From the NCBI GenBank assembly GCA_040219575.1, contig JAVJSD010000089.1:1-64000 (forward strand): a stretch of 64,000 nt of DNA, in the 5' to 3' direction. Under the pieces are notes generated by a model. It saw nothing but the letters and a program-made list of their open reading frames with translations. It was not told where the DNA came from and did no database searches. Positions within the stretch are counted from its first letter, which is position 1. Every line of letters starts with the position of its first letter. The translations under genes and the position numbers were made by a program. The stretch is from JAVJSD01 sp040219575 (GTDB lineage: Bacteria > Planctomycetota > Planctomycetia > Pirellulales > Pirellulaceae). Shown one piece after another: positions 26,115-35,475 of this stretch.

Positions 26115-26236
26115 AGCCCAGCGGGCTGCGCGGGAGCACGCGTGGTAGCGGGGAGGAACGCGATGTTTCGAGAGAGCGTAGCGGTACGTCCCGCGCCGCG
26201 CGGCCCGCTGGGCCAGCGGCTAAACGAGTTAAACTC
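26115..26236. repeat. Inverted-repeat element with palindromic end
   Basis: GCCCAGCGGGC..GCGCGGGA at 26116-26135 pairs with TCCCGCGCCGCGCGGCCCGC at 26189 onward. Just beyond it is the near-perfect palindrome CGAGTTAAACTCG (about 26224-26236). Confidence 0.6.
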
Positions 26237-26256
26237 GATCCACGTCGTGGTGCAAC

Positions 26257-26886
26257 TCAGCCGCGCCCCCTGCCGGGGTAGACCGCCTGTTCGGTCACGA
26301 CCAGGTCCATGAACACGTCGTGCGGGCCGACGATCAAGTCGTCGAACAGCTGGCTCTCATAACAGACCGCCGCCAACGGGCAGTCGGGCCGGACCTGCGC
26401 CAGCAGACGGTCGTAGTAACCCTGGCCGTTGCCCATCCGGGCGCCGTCGCGGCTGAAGCCGACGCCCGGCACCATCACGATGTCGAGATCCCGCGGCGCG
26501 ACTTCTTTCGCCGGATCGCCCCACTGCTCGCGCGGCGGTTCGAGGATCTTCCATTTGCCGACCACCAGTTCGTCCATGCTTTCCAGCCGCCACAGGCCGA
26601 GCTTGTTGTCGCCGTTCTCGTCGACGGTGCAGTACGGCACGATGATCCGCTTGCCGCTGGCGATGGCCCGCGGCAGGGCGAACTTGGTGCGCAGTTCGCT
26701 GCGGCAGTCGATGTACCACATGGCGGTCTCGGCCCGCTGGTACTGCTGGAGCTGCTCGAAGCGGGCGATGGCGGCCTCGCTGAGCCGGTCCTTCTCCTCT
26801 TGAGCGTTCCGCGCGTCGTAGGCCGCGCGGCGCAGGGCGTTCTTCCGCTCCATCAATTCCGAGGGGTCGTTCATCATCGAACTCAT
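26257..26886 (-). CDS. 5-formyltetrahydrofolate cyclo-ligase
   Basis: A 209-residue protein of the MTHFS family (often called ygfA/fau). The ATP/phosphate loop GNGQGYYDR is at 152-160, preceded by VPGVGFSRDGAR, and an N-terminal KNALRR block binds ATP. It recycles 5-formyl-THF to 5,10-methenyl-THF using ATP in the cytoplasm. Start is at ATG 26886, with GGAGG 13 bases away; internal ATGs at 26877 and 26874 are also possible. No folate gene is adjacent. Confidence 0.9.
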   Translation of the reverse strand: MSSMMNDPSELMERKNALRRAAYDARNAQEEKDRLSEAAIARFEQLQQYQRAETAMWYIDCRSELRTKFALPRAIASGKRIIVPYCTVDENGDNKLGLWRLESMDELVVGKWKILEPPREQWGDPAKEVAPRDLDIVMVPGVGFSRDGARMGNGQGYYDRLLAQVRPDCPLAAVCYESQLFDDLIVGPHDVFMDLVVTEQAVYPGRGRG

Positions 26887-27050
26887 CGGCGGGGGCGCCT
26901 CCGTGGCGTAACAGGCGGGCAGTGTGCGGCGGTCGGGCGACGACCGCTCATTAGAGCTTCCCACGACACAGGCAACAACCTGCGAACCATCCGGCGGCGC
27001 CGTAACCTTGCGTTGGGATGGACATACAAACACGCAGCGCAGGTGAGTAA

Positions 27051-27125
27051 GTAGCGGAACTCGCCAGAGTTCCGATGTTGCGAACTTCTCGGAAGTCTTG
27101 GCGACGTCTTGGCGACTTCCGCTAC
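27051..27125. repeat. Dispersed palindromic repeat, copy 3
   Basis: Begins GTAGCGGAACTCGCCAGAGT and ends TTGGCGACTTCCGCTAC. GTAGCGGAA and TTCCGCTAC at the two ends are reverse complements. It contains an internal duplication, GTCTTGGCGAC-GTCTTGGCGAC. Confidence 0.75.
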
Positions 27126-27171
27126 TGCCTACAAGCACGCACCATGACGATGCGTCCTTCAATCCGGGGCG

Positions 27172-28584
27172 TCACGGCCGGCCGGCGCTTGGATACGCAT
27201 CGCTGGGGCGCATCGCCCGGTTCATTACGTCGAGGAGTTCCTTGACGACGTCGCCGTGCGATTTCGCGAGGTCTTCTCGCTCGGCCGCGTCGCGCTCCAG
27301 GTCGTACAGTTCGAGTGGAGCATCGAGACCGTTGCGAACGCCTTTCCACTTCCCCCGCCGTACCGCTTGCAGGTATCTGGCCCGCGTGTGGCCGTAGTCC
27401 CAATACAGATACTCGTGCTCAGGCCCTGGGCGGCCTGCGAGCACCGCCGCCATCGAGAGACCGTCGAGCTCCTTGGGCGGCGCCAGCCCGGCCAACTCCG
27501 CCAGCGTCGGCAGCATGTCCCAGAACGCCACCACGTGATCGCTCACTGCGCCGCGCGGCACATGTCCCGGCCAACGGGCGATCAGCGGCACGCGGACGCC
27601 GCCCTCGTACAGATCGCGCTTGCCGCCGCGCAGCGCTCCGTTGCTGTCGAAGAACTCAATCGGCGTGGGCACGCCCTGGTAGGGGCCGTTGTCGCTGCTG
27701 AACACGATCAGCGTGTTCTCGCTCAGTCCCAACGCGTCGATCAGGGCCGCGATCCGCCCCACGTCGCCGTCGAGTCGGGAGATCATGGCGGCGTAGTTCT
27801 TCGCCTGCTGCGGCCAGTCGCGGTCGCCGTACGGCGCATCGCTGGGAACGATGAAATGCTCCGGCGTCTTGCGCGGGTAGTCGGAGAAGTGCGGCACGGT
27901 GTAGGCCAAGTACAGAAAGAACGGCCGGTCCTGATGACGGCGGATGAAGTCGAGTCCCTTGGCCGTGAACAGATCGTGCGTGTAGTCGCCCAACTGGCCG
28001 CCGCGATTGCCGCGCAGCAGCACCACCTTGTCGTTCTCCCACAGGTAGTGCGGGTAATAGAAGTGCGCCTGATCCTGGTTGCGGTGGCCGTAGAAGTAGT
28101 CGAAGCCCTGCAGGTTCGGCACGCCCCACGAGCCGGTCTCGCCCAGGCTCCACTTGCCGATGGCGCCGGTCTGGTAGCCCGCCTGCTTGAGCACCTCGGC
28201 GACCGTCACGTCGTCGGGCCGCAGGAACACGCCGTGGGGGATGTTGTCGCGCACGCGGCCATGGCCGTTGTGCAGTCCCGTCATCAGGCAGCAGCGCGAC
28301 GGCGCGCAGACCGACGAGCCCGCGTACGCTTGCGTAAACCGCATCCCCTCGCGCGCCAGGCGATCGATATGCGGCGTGGCGATCTTCTTCTGACCGTAAC
28401 AACCGAGATCGCCGTAGCCCAGGTCGTCGGCCAGGATGAAAACAATGTTGGGCGGACGCTCGGCGGCGGAAGCCATATTCGCCGGCGCCGCCCAACATGC
28501 CAGTATCGCGAGCACGGCAAGCTTCCACACTGGCCGCCATGCAAAGACGCGAACACGCAACGCGGCAACGACATTCATCAACAA
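27172..28584 (-). CDS. Type I sulfatase (formylglycine-dependent)
   Basis: A 470-residue secreted enzyme with a signal peptide (about 20-41). The formylglycine motif is CAPSR (93-97), the calcium-binding pair is in NIVFILADDLGYGD, and KWSLGE, SDNGP and GGKRDLYEGGVRVP complete the sulfatase core. Cys93 is converted to formylglycine by a separate enzyme not seen here. It hydrolyses sulfate esters, probably from marine or plant polysaccharides, in the periplasm. The start is ATG 28584 or 28578. The arylsulfatase-like order suggests a choline/aryl/GAG-type substrate but does not define it. Confidence 0.9.
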   Translation of the reverse strand: MLMNVVAALRVRVFAWRPVWKLAVLAILACWAAPANMASAAERPPNIVFILADDLGYGDLGCYGQKKIATPHIDRLAREGMRFTQAYAGSSVCAPSRCCLMTGLHNGHGRVRDNIPHGVFLRPDDVTVAEVLKQAGYQTGAIGKWSLGETGSWGVPNLQGFDYFYGHRNQDQAHFYYPHYLWENDKVVLLRGNRGGQLGDYTHDLFTAKGLDFIRRHQDRPFFLYLAYTVPHFSDYPRKTPEHFIVPSDAPYGDRDWPQQAKNYAAMISRLDGDVGRIAALIDALGLSENTLIVFSSDNGPYQGVPTPIEFFDSNGALRGGKRDLYEGGVRVPLIARWPGHVPRGAVSDHVVAFWDMLPTLAELAGLAPPKELDGLSMAAVLAGRPGPEHEYLYWDYGHTRARYLQAVRRGKWKGVRNGLDAPLELYDLERDAAEREDLAKSHGDVVKELLDVMNRAMRPSDAYPSAGRP

Positions 28585-28764
28585 CGCCTCCAGACCAACG
28601 AAGACTTACGCACCACCCAGGACCGGCGTCCTCGAGCAGTCTCCATTGAAGTCCGAAGCATTCACCGACGCAACTTCGAGGCGCGCCGATACAAGCACGA
28701 AGCGCGAGCGAGTGAGTCGCGATTCACAAGGCGTTGAGAGATCGAGTCGCCCGAGCGCGCGGCG

Positions 28765-29169
28765 CTACTTGACGCTCCACTTCACGTTCGACCGCAGCGC
28801 GTAAACGTGCACGTGGGGGCGAAGATCCCGCGTCAGGCCCCGCTTGTAGCGGAATACAACCTGTTCGGGAAACGATTCCAGCACCTCGACATCGAGGCGA
28901 TCCTGGCCCGAGCCCTTCCAGGCGAAGACCAACACCACCTGCTTCTCGAAATCCACCTGCTTGGCCAGCTTGGCCAGCGCGTCCTCGGAGAAATGCTTCT
29001 CGGCCTCCTGCCGGGATTTCAACTCCAGCGGCTCCTTTCGACTTGCGGCGTCGAAAATGCTTTGGCTGGGCTGGGCGTCTTTGACTTCCACGACAGCCGG
29101 CGAGGCGGCGTCGGCGTTGTCCGCGGCGACCGCCATCCACAACAGCGACGACAACAGCAAAGTACTCAT
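28765..29169 (-). CDS. Small secreted protein, weakly PrcB-like
   Basis: A 134-residue protein with a short signal peptide (MSTLLLSSLLWMAVAADNADA). The body alternates strands: VVLVFAWKG, LDVEVLESF, VVFRYKRG and HVHVYALRS, which recalls PrcB-type beta domains, but this is only a weak impression. AAAGG lies 6 bases ahead of the ATG at 29169. The frame upstream lacks a signal peptide and is discarded. Located upstream of the sulfatase on the same strand, 180 bp apart. Confidence 0.6.
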   Translation of the reverse strand: MSTLLLSSLLWMAVAADNADAASPAVVEVKDAQPSQSIFDAASRKEPLELKSRQEAEKHFSEDALAKLAKQVDFEKQVVLVFAWKGSGQDRLDVEVLESFPEQVVFRYKRGLTRDLRPHVHVYALRSNVKWSVK

Positions 29170-29694
29170 GGGCGACCTTTCAAACACTACCGATGAAAAG
29201 AAGTGGTTCCGGAGAATGGTTCGACGCACTAGGCAACCGATTGGTTCCCGCGCTCCGCCCAAATCGCAACGCGTTCACCCATGGCAGCACGCAGCAACCG
29301 TTCAAAATGCGCGCCGGCCGCTCGCATTCTCGAGAAGTCCGCAGAGGGCGCCGATTTCCGCCGGTTTCCGTAGCGCGGCCTGTCGGCCGCAGCCAAGTAA
29401 GGAACATGAGGAAACGAAGAGAACGGAGGAATCGCCGCGGAGTTGGAGCAGGAGTCAGCAGAGAGAGCAGAGGTGATGAAGAATTGCGCGGGAAGTGCAG
29501 GAATCGACCGTTAGCAACGCGGATACTTGAGAATCGATTTAGTCACTTCTTCTTGACGTGGCAAATGGTCAAAGAATGAGTTGGCTGGTGCTTCAAAATC
29601 ATCTGCGGCAATCTGCGTCATCTGCGGACCGCTCGGTTTCGGCAACGCCGGGCGGAGTGCTTCAACAAGTAATTCGCTCACTTGCGCGCCGCGC
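29170..29694. other. Intergenic, no gene seen
   Basis: A 525-bp stretch between two minus-strand genes. Plus-strand frames exist but none has a ribosome site or protein-like composition. A purine-rich tract covers about 29400-29500. No palindrome of the families seen elsewhere was found. Confidence 0.4.
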
Positions 29695-30594
29695 CTATTT
29701 CGCCGCGCCGTAGCGAATGCCCTGCGCGTTCACCTTCCGGCGGAAGACCTTGTCGGTGCAGGTTGCGACCAACTGGTCGAGTTGCGGCCCGGCGAATACG
29801 ACGTTCGACAGGAACGCCGACTGCGGCTTGGCGATCACACCGCTCAGCCGCCCCTGCGTGTCGAACACCTGCACGCCGGCGTGCGTGGCCACGTACACCC
29901 GGCCGCGGCTGTCGACCGTCATCCCGTCGGCCCCGCTGTCGGTGCGGCCCGGCGGCAGTTGCATCGTCGAATAGGGCTGCTTCACCGACAGCTTGCCGTC
30001 ATCGCCGATGCGGTAGTTCCACAGGTGCTCGCCCCGCGTGTCATCGACCACCAGCGTCTGCTCGTCGGGCCACAGAATCAGACCATTGGGAAACGTCAGA
30101 CCCTTGTCGACGACCTGCTTCTTCCCCTGCGGATCGAGGTACCACACCTGCTGTCCCTTGGGATCGGTGAAGTACACCCCTCCCGCACTGTTGACGACCA
30201 GGTCGTTGGAATCGACGTCCTCGGCCAGCACGGTCATCGCGCCGTCGGCCGACCAGGCGGCGATCTGCCGCTCGCCGTTGCGGCAGCCGTACAGTCGCCC
30301 GTCGGGTCCGAACATCAACCCATTGGTGCGGCCGCTCTCCTCGACGAAGGTCGACACCTCGCCCTCGGCGCCGTCGTTGTTCATTTCGACTTTGAGGATC
30401 TTGCTATTGGGCACATCGGTGAAGTACAGGTTTCCCGCGGGGTCTACGGCCGGGCCTTCGGTGAACTTGTAGCCTTCGGCCACCAGCACCCAGTCCTCGC
30501 CCTCGATCAACAGATCCCGCAGCGGCATATCCTGGGCCCAAAGCAAGCTGGGCGCCAGCAGCAGCAGGGAGAACACCAACATCGCCAAACGCAT
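29695..30594 (-). CDS. SMP-30/gluconolactonase-family protein, secreted
   Basis: A 299-residue, six-bladed propeller protein with a signal peptide (1-21, ending LWAQ). Family blocks are EGPAVDPAGNLYFTDV, RTNGLMFGPDGRLYGCRNG, NDLVVNSAGGVYFTDP, FPNGLILWPDEQTLVVDD and GADGMTVDSRGRVYVA, which contain the metal-binding Glu, Asn and Asp. It likely hydrolyses a sugar lactone in the periplasm. AGGA lies 9 bases before the ATG at 30594; the upstream ATG at 30633 gives no signal peptide at the start. Confidence 0.88.
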   Translation of the reverse strand: MRLAMLVFSLLLLAPSLLWAQDMPLRDLLIEGEDWVLVAEGYKFTEGPAVDPAGNLYFTDVPNSKILKVEMNNDGAEGEVSTFVEESGRTNGLMFGPDGRLYGCRNGERQIAAWSADGAMTVLAEDVDSNDLVVNSAGGVYFTDPKGQQVWYLDPQGKKQVVDKGLTFPNGLILWPDEQTLVVDDTRGEHLWNYRIGDDGKLSVKQPYSTMQLPPGRTDSGADGMTVDSRGRVYVATHAGVQVFDTQGRLSGVIAKPQSAFLSNVVFAGPQLDQLVATCTDKVFRRKVNAQGIRYGAAK

Positions 30595-30868
30595 AACGTC
30601 ATTCCTGAGAGAGAGGACGAACATCAGCCTCATCGCGCCGTCGCAACGCGCCGCAACGGTCGTCGGTTATAGCGAAACCGATTCGCTCGTGCGACCACGA
30701 CGCGCCGGTGCACGATTTCAGGCCTGGCCCCCCCCGAGCCGCTGGGTTTCTCCGAGCGCCTCACGGCGGCGTCCGCACCGTATCGAATTCTCGCGACCCG
30801 GAATCCGCCCGAATTGTCGACGCGATAGTTCTGTCTTCTCCTCCGTTGCCTCCGTTTGCTCATGTCGA

Positions 30869-31663
30869 TCACGGCGTCCAGAGGACGCCCCGCGCGCCGC
30901 GGTCCGCCTGCGTGTTGGTCCTTCTCGCCTTGATCCGCACGTACGGCGCGATGTAGCGGCAGCGGTGTCCGAAGGCGCCCTTGTCGGCCGTTTTGTCGGC
31001 ATGAACGGGCTCGATCAGGTCCTCGATCACAAAGCCGCTGCGGCACATCAGCCCCAGCAACTGCTCCCAGCGGTGCAGGTATTCCAGTGTTCCCTCCTCG
31101 CGAAGGCGGCTGCCGGCAACCTGGGGCAAGGGACCTTGGCGGTAGTAGGGCTCGATCAGCTCGTAGCCGCGCGGCGATGCGTCGAGGCTCGCCTGCAAGC
31201 TGGTCGGCTGCTTGTGTTGGCTGATGTAGACGCCGTGGGCGCGCATCACCCGCGCCACCTCGCGATAGACCGGGGCGATGTCGGGGACGTAACAAGTGCT
31301 GACCGGATGCACGACGATGTCGAACTGCGCGGCGGCGAACATCGTCAGGTCGTCCATCGAGGCCTCGACCGTCTTCAAATCGAGCCGACGTTCCGCCGCC
31401 ACCTCGCGATCGAGACGCAGCATTTCGGGGCTGATATCGACCACGGTCACCTCGGCGCCGGCGGCCGCGTAGAGCGGCCCCTGTCTTCCGCCTCCCGCGG
31501 CCAGGCACAACAACCGCCGCCCGCGAATGTCGCCTCCCAGCCAACCGACGCCGTCGACCGTCTTGAGCGGATCGGCGAATTCCTGGTCGCTGGCGGGCCG
31601 GGTGAACCGCTGGCGGTCGCGCACGCGGTCGTCCCAGGCGCGGCGGTTGTGTTCGTGAGGCAT
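30869..31663 (-). CDS. Class I SAM-dependent methyltransferase
   Basis: A 264-residue protein. Motif I is LCLAAGGGRQG, followed by VTVVDISPEML with the acidic residue for the ribose. The substrate is not indicated; YxxFTxP-type N-terminal and HKQP segments are distinctive of a planctomycete subgroup. It starts 7 bp after the OmpR-type regulator stop, so it is probably the last gene of the kinase-regulator operon. The ATG at 31663 matches the start of the conserved WDDRV region. Confidence 0.8.
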   Translation of the reverse strand: MPHEHNRRAWDDRVRDRQRFTRPASDQEFADPLKTVDGVGWLGGDIRGRRLLCLAAGGGRQGPLYAAAGAEVTVVDISPEMLRLDREVAAERRLDLKTVEASMDDLTMFAAAQFDIVVHPVSTCYVPDIAPVYREVARVMRAHGVYISQHKQPTSLQASLDASPRGYELIEPYYRQGPLPQVAGSRLREEGTLEYLHRWEQLLGLMCRSGFVIEDLIEPVHADKTADKGAFGHRCRYIAPYVRIKARRTNTQADRGARGVLWTP

Positions 31664-31670
31664 GGCGCGG

Positions 31671-32426
31671 CTATTTCTCGGCCGGTTCGGCCACGAAACG
31701 ATAACCGACGTCGCGGATGGTGAGGAAGTGCCGCGGGTTGGCCGGGTCGGGCTCGAACGTCTTCCGCAGCCGTCGGATGAACTGGTCGGGCGCCCGGGTG
31801 GTGATGCTGCCGGACATCGTCCACACATTCTCGAGCAGTTCACTGCGGGGAATGACGCGTCCCTCGTTGTCGATGAAATATTTCAGCAGCAGCATCTCCA
31901 TCTGCGTCAACCGCACCGCCTCGCCGTGGACCCACACCTCGTGCGAGTCGAAGTCGATCTTGGCGTCGGCGAACTCATACGTATCAAGCGGCTGCTGTTC
32001 CACTTGCTGGGCGCGGCGTTCGGCACGGCGGGAGTACAGCGAGAGCAGGTTCTTCACGCGGCTGAGCAGTTCCTCGAGCTCGAACGGCTTGTTCAGGTAC
32101 TGGTCGGCGCCGACGTCGAACCCGCGCGTGCGGTCCTCGCTGAGGGTCCGCGCGCTGAGAATCAGCACCGGCATGTCGATGCCCAAGGCCCGCATCGACT
32201 CGCACACGTCGTACCCGCTCATGCCGGGCAACATCAGATCGAGGATCACCAGGTCGATCGGTTCGTTCTCGTTCTGCAGCACCTGCAAGGCCGACCGGCC
32301 GTCGCCGACGGTCGTCACGCGATAGTTTTCGGCCTCGAGGTTGTACTTGATGCCGATGGCCAGGTGGCTCTCGTCCTCGACCACGAGGATGTGGTGCTTT
32401 TTCTTACGGTTTGAACCGCCGAACAT
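31671..32426 (-). CDS. OmpR/PhoB-type response regulator
   Basis: A 251-residue protein. The receiver domain (12-125) has the acidic pair Glu17-Asp18, phosphoacceptor Asp63 in ILDLMLPG, Ser/Thr switch SAR (91-93) and Lys113 in NKPF. The C-terminal winged helix (about 145-245) has LTQMEMLLLKYF and TRAPDQFIRRLRKTFE. Its partner kinase is immediately upstream, 92 bp away. The ATG at 32426 sits just ahead of the receiver; AGGCG precedes it weakly. Target promoters are not indicated. Confidence 0.92.
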   Translation of the reverse strand: MFGGSNRKKKHHILVVEDESHLAIGIKYNLEAENYRVTTVGDGRSALQVLQNENEPIDLVILDLMLPGMSGYDVCESMRALGIDMPVLILSARTLSEDRTRGFDVGADQYLNKPFELEELLSRVKNLLSLYSRRAERRAQQVEQQPLDTYEFADAKIDFDSHEVWVHGEAVRLTQMEMLLLKYFIDNEGRVIPRSELLENVWTMSGSITTRAPDQFIRRLRKTFEPDPANPRHFLTIRDVGYRFVAEPAEK

Positions 32427-32518
32427 GACGCCTGCTCCACGAAATGACGCCGCCTCTCGTTTCCGACTTGTTCCTGTCACCGCCAACGCTAAGCTCCGCC
32501 TGAGGTTGCTTGATTGTT

Positions 32519-33493
32519 TCATGCGACCTTGGGAGGCGGCAATGCCGATTCGGACGGCGACGCCGTCGCTTGTCCCTGCAGGGGCTTCGCCGGCAGTTCC
32601 ACCTCGAATACGGTGCCGCTGCCCGATTCGGGATCGCTCACGCGGACGCGCCCCTTGAGCCGCGTCACCAGCGTGCGGACGATGTACAGCCCTAGGCCCG
32701 TGCCCGGCTTCTCCCGCTCCAGTTCCGAACCCAACCGCACGAATCGGCCGAAAATCTTCCGCCGCAGCGCCAGCGGAATCCCTTGGCCGTTGTCGACGAT
32801 CTGCGCCCGGGCCCGGTCGTCCGACAGCATCTCCAGGTACACCTCGACCTGCGGTTGGGCGGCGGCGTATTTTACGGCGTTGTCGATCAGGTTGCGAAAC
32901 AGCATCTCCAGATCGACGCGCCGCGCGCGGACCAGGCAGGGGTTCACCTCCAATCGCACGACTTCGCTGGCCAGCCGATAGCGGAGCCGCACCGTCTGGG
33001 CGCAGTCCTCCAGCAACTCCGCCAGGTTGACATCCTCGATCTCCTCATCGACGGGCTGTTTCTCCAGTCGGCCGGCGTCGAGCAGGTGATTGATCAAGCC
33101 GTCGAGCCGCTCCACATCCTCGAGCATGTACTGGAAGAAATTCGCCTGCTCCTCCGGGCTGACATTGTGGCGGTGCAGCGTTTGCAGGTAGAGCTTCAGC
33201 GAGGCGATCGGCGACTTCAATTCGTGCGTCACGCTGTCGATGAAATTCGATTGCTGCCGGTTGAGGTTGATCGCCTTGACCGACAGCGCCAGGTACAGCA
33301 CCACGCCGACCAGAATGAAGATGAAGGCCGCCGCACCGACGGTCAGGAAGGTCCAATACAGCGGCGCGTACTCGTTGTCGGTGATCGCCCCGAACACCGC
33401 CAGCAGCACCCAGCCGACGATCAGCGCCACCAGCAGCACGATCATCACCACCCCGAGGGTGATCGGCAATCCGAGGGAGCGGCGCTGCGACAT
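32519..33493 (-). CDS. Sensor histidine kinase
   Basis: A 324-residue kinase with two membrane helices (about 10-35 and 48-72) separated by only about 12 residues, so there is almost no periplasmic sensor. The H-box is THELKSPIASL with His90; the N-box is NLIDNAVKYA, followed by DNGQGIP (G1) and GTGLGL (G2). A Pro/Ser-rich tail ends it. With so short an outer loop, the stimulus is probably within the membrane or from a partner protein. It precedes the regulator and methyltransferase genes on the same strand. The ATG at 33493 is directly ahead of the first helix. Confidence 0.9.
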   Translation of the reverse strand: MSQRRSLGLPITLGVVMIVLLVALIVGWVLLAVFGAITDNEYAPLYWTFLTVGAAAFIFILVGVVLYLALSVKAINLNRQQSNFIDSVTHELKSPIASLKLYLQTLHRHNVSPEEQANFFQYMLEDVERLDGLINHLLDAGRLEKQPVDEEIEDVNLAELLEDCAQTVRLRYRLASEVVRLEVNPCLVRARRVDLEMLFRNLIDNAVKYAAAQPQVEVYLEMLSDDRARAQIVDNGQGIPLALRRKIFGRFVRLGSELEREKPGTGLGLYIVRTLVTRLKGRVRVSDPESGSGTVFEVELPAKPLQGQATASPSESALPPPKVA

Positions 33494-33686
33494 GGGGTTT
33501 CGACCGAAGAAATCGCCGGAATTCAGGCGGGACGACGCTCGCCCCGCACCGGTTGAGCATACCGCTCGCTGCGCCGACGCGTCAAGAAAGGGGGCTCCGC
33601 GGCAATTCCGCCCGCCACGCCTGAAAACACGCATTTCTCGCGGCGAATTGTCGCGAGCGTCGAGGCGGAGCGCGGGCTCGCGGCGG

Positions 33687-35372
33687 CTAAGTGCGGCGGA
33701 TGACGACGATCGTCTCGTCGTCGCCGTGAGCGCAATCGCCGCAGAAGTCCTCGATCCGCGCCAGCAGCGTGTCGCGGATCTCCGCCGCCGGGCGGTGGTG
33801 ATGCGCGCGGACGAATTGTTCGAGCCTCGTATCGCCGAAGAACTCGTCCTCCGGCGACACGGCCTCGGTCACGCCGTCGGTGTAGAGCAGCAGCATGTCG
33901 CCCGATTGGAAGTCGACGGAGCGCTTCTCATAAGCGTCGACCGCGGGAAAAGCGCCGACCACGTGGCCGCCGCAGGTCAATCGTTCGATCGCGCCGTCGC
34001 TTCGCACCAGTAGTGCGGGATTGTGCGCCGCGTTGACGTAGTCGGCCCGGCCCGTCTCCAGGTCGAGCAGCAGATAGATCAACGTGGCGAACTTCATGCG
34101 GCCCTCGTTGTAGATCGCCGCGTTGACGTCTTGCAGCATGCGCGAGATATCGCTGGAGCGCCGCGCCAGCGCCCGGATGCTGGCCTGCAGCGAGGCCATC
34201 ACCAGCGACGCGCTGATGCCCTTGCCCGAAACGTCGGCCACCACCACTCCCAGCCGGCGGGAGTCGATCGTCAGAAAGTCGTACAGATCGCCGCCCACCC
34301 GCCGCGTCGCGCGGCTGACGCCGGCCAACTGCCAGCCTTCAATCTGCGGATCGGCCACCGGCAGCAGGCTGGCGTGAATCTGGGCCGCCACCTGAAGTTC
34401 GTTTTCCAGGATGCTCTTCACCCGCGCTTCCTCGGCCAGGCGGAGGTTCTCGAGCTTGGCCGCCGCCAGGTTCGCGCAGATCGTCAACAGCGACAGGTCG
34501 GTCTCGTTGAACAGGCCGGCGTCGGCGGAGGAGCGGTCGATATAGATCAGACCCACCGGCCTGCGATCGTGGCAGATGGGCGTGCACAGCGCCGTATCGT
34601 TGCCGTCCAGTTCCTCGCGCCCCACACGGCTTCCATCGGCTTGGGTGACGACCGACGTGTTGCTGCGGAGCACGTGTTCGGAAATCGAGCGCGGCACGGT
34701 GACCGGCCGCTGCCGTGGACCGATGTGCGTGGCCCGGGCGACGAGATCCCTGGAGTCTCCCTCGGCCCACAACACCACTCCGCGCTGCGCGTTGAGGACG
34801 TCGCAGGTCACGGCCAGCACGTCGTTGAACACCTCCCGCGGCGTGGCCGATTCCAGCAAGTTGCGGCTGAGCCGCGCCACCGCGCCGAGAAACTCCGCCA
34901 CCCGCGCGTCGCTGCCCAGCAGTCGCGTGTCGGTCAAGTCCGAGGTCGGCATCTCCAGCGACGTTTGCACGCTGCCCGGTTCGTCGTCTTCCACCGCCGA
35001 GTGAAAGACGACCCGCGCGTCGCACAGGCGGATGACGTCTCCGTTGGCGAGCGGAGCTTCGCGGGAGATCAGCTCGCCGTTGAGCAGCGTGCCGTTGGTG
35101 CTGCCGCAATCGACGACGTAGAAGCCGTCGGCGCGGCGCACGATGCGGGCGTGATTCCGCGACAGCGCGGAATCGGGCACGACGACCTTGTTGTCGGCGG
35201 CGCGGCCGATCGTCACCAGATCGTCGTCGAGCGCGTAGTGTCCCGTCCCCAATTTGGGCGAGGTGATCTCGAGGTAAGCGGGCAGCGGCACGATATCACG
35301 TGGGGGTTGAAGTGGCGTGATTATCGAATTCGCCCGGGCCTTCGCCAACGGTTCTCGGCAAAGTTTGCACAA
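33687..35372 (-). CDS. FHA-GAF-PP2C (RsbU/SpoIIE-like) phosphatase
   Basis: Up to 561 residues. An FHA domain (about 35-130) has TIGRAADN, SRNHARI and STNGTLLNG for phosphothreonine binding. A GAF domain (about 165-320) follows, then a coiled linker and a PP2C domain (about 355-560) with GGDLYDF, ADVSGKG, NAAHNPALL, TDGVTEA and DDETIVV, so metal ligands are intact. It should dephosphorylate a STAS protein; the likely one is encoded by the divergent operon next door. Start is the ATG at 35372 or the GTG at 35291, which removes 27 residues of poor quality before the FHA domain. Confidence 0.9.
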   Translation of the reverse strand: MCKLCREPLAKARANSIITPLQPPRDIVPLPAYLEITSPKLGTGHYALDDDLVTIGRAADNKVVVPDSALSRNHARIVRRADGFYVVDCGSTNGTLLNGELISREAPLANGDVIRLCDARVVFHSAVEDDEPGSVQTSLEMPTSDLTDTRLLGSDARVAEFLGAVARLSRNLLESATPREVFNDVLAVTCDVLNAQRGVVLWAEGDSRDLVARATHIGPRQRPVTVPRSISEHVLRSNTSVVTQADGSRVGREELDGNDTALCTPICHDRRPVGLIYIDRSSADAGLFNETDLSLLTICANLAAAKLENLRLAEEARVKSILENELQVAAQIHASLLPVADPQIEGWQLAGVSRATRRVGGDLYDFLTIDSRRLGVVVADVSGKGISASLVMASLQASIRALARRSSDISRMLQDVNAAIYNEGRMKFATLIYLLLDLETGRADYVNAAHNPALLVRSDGAIERLTCGGHVVGAFPAVDAYEKRSVDFQSGDMLLLYTDGVTEAVSPEDEFFGDTRLEQFVRAHHHRPAAEIRDTLLARIEDFCGDCAHGDDETIVVIRRT

Positions 35373-35475
35373 TCTTTATCGCTGCTTAACGCCGGGCCGA
35401 TAGCGTGCTCGCAGCCTATGGAGACGGACCCCGGTTCTCGCAACTTCGCCCCCTCCACTCGATGCCCTCGACTCG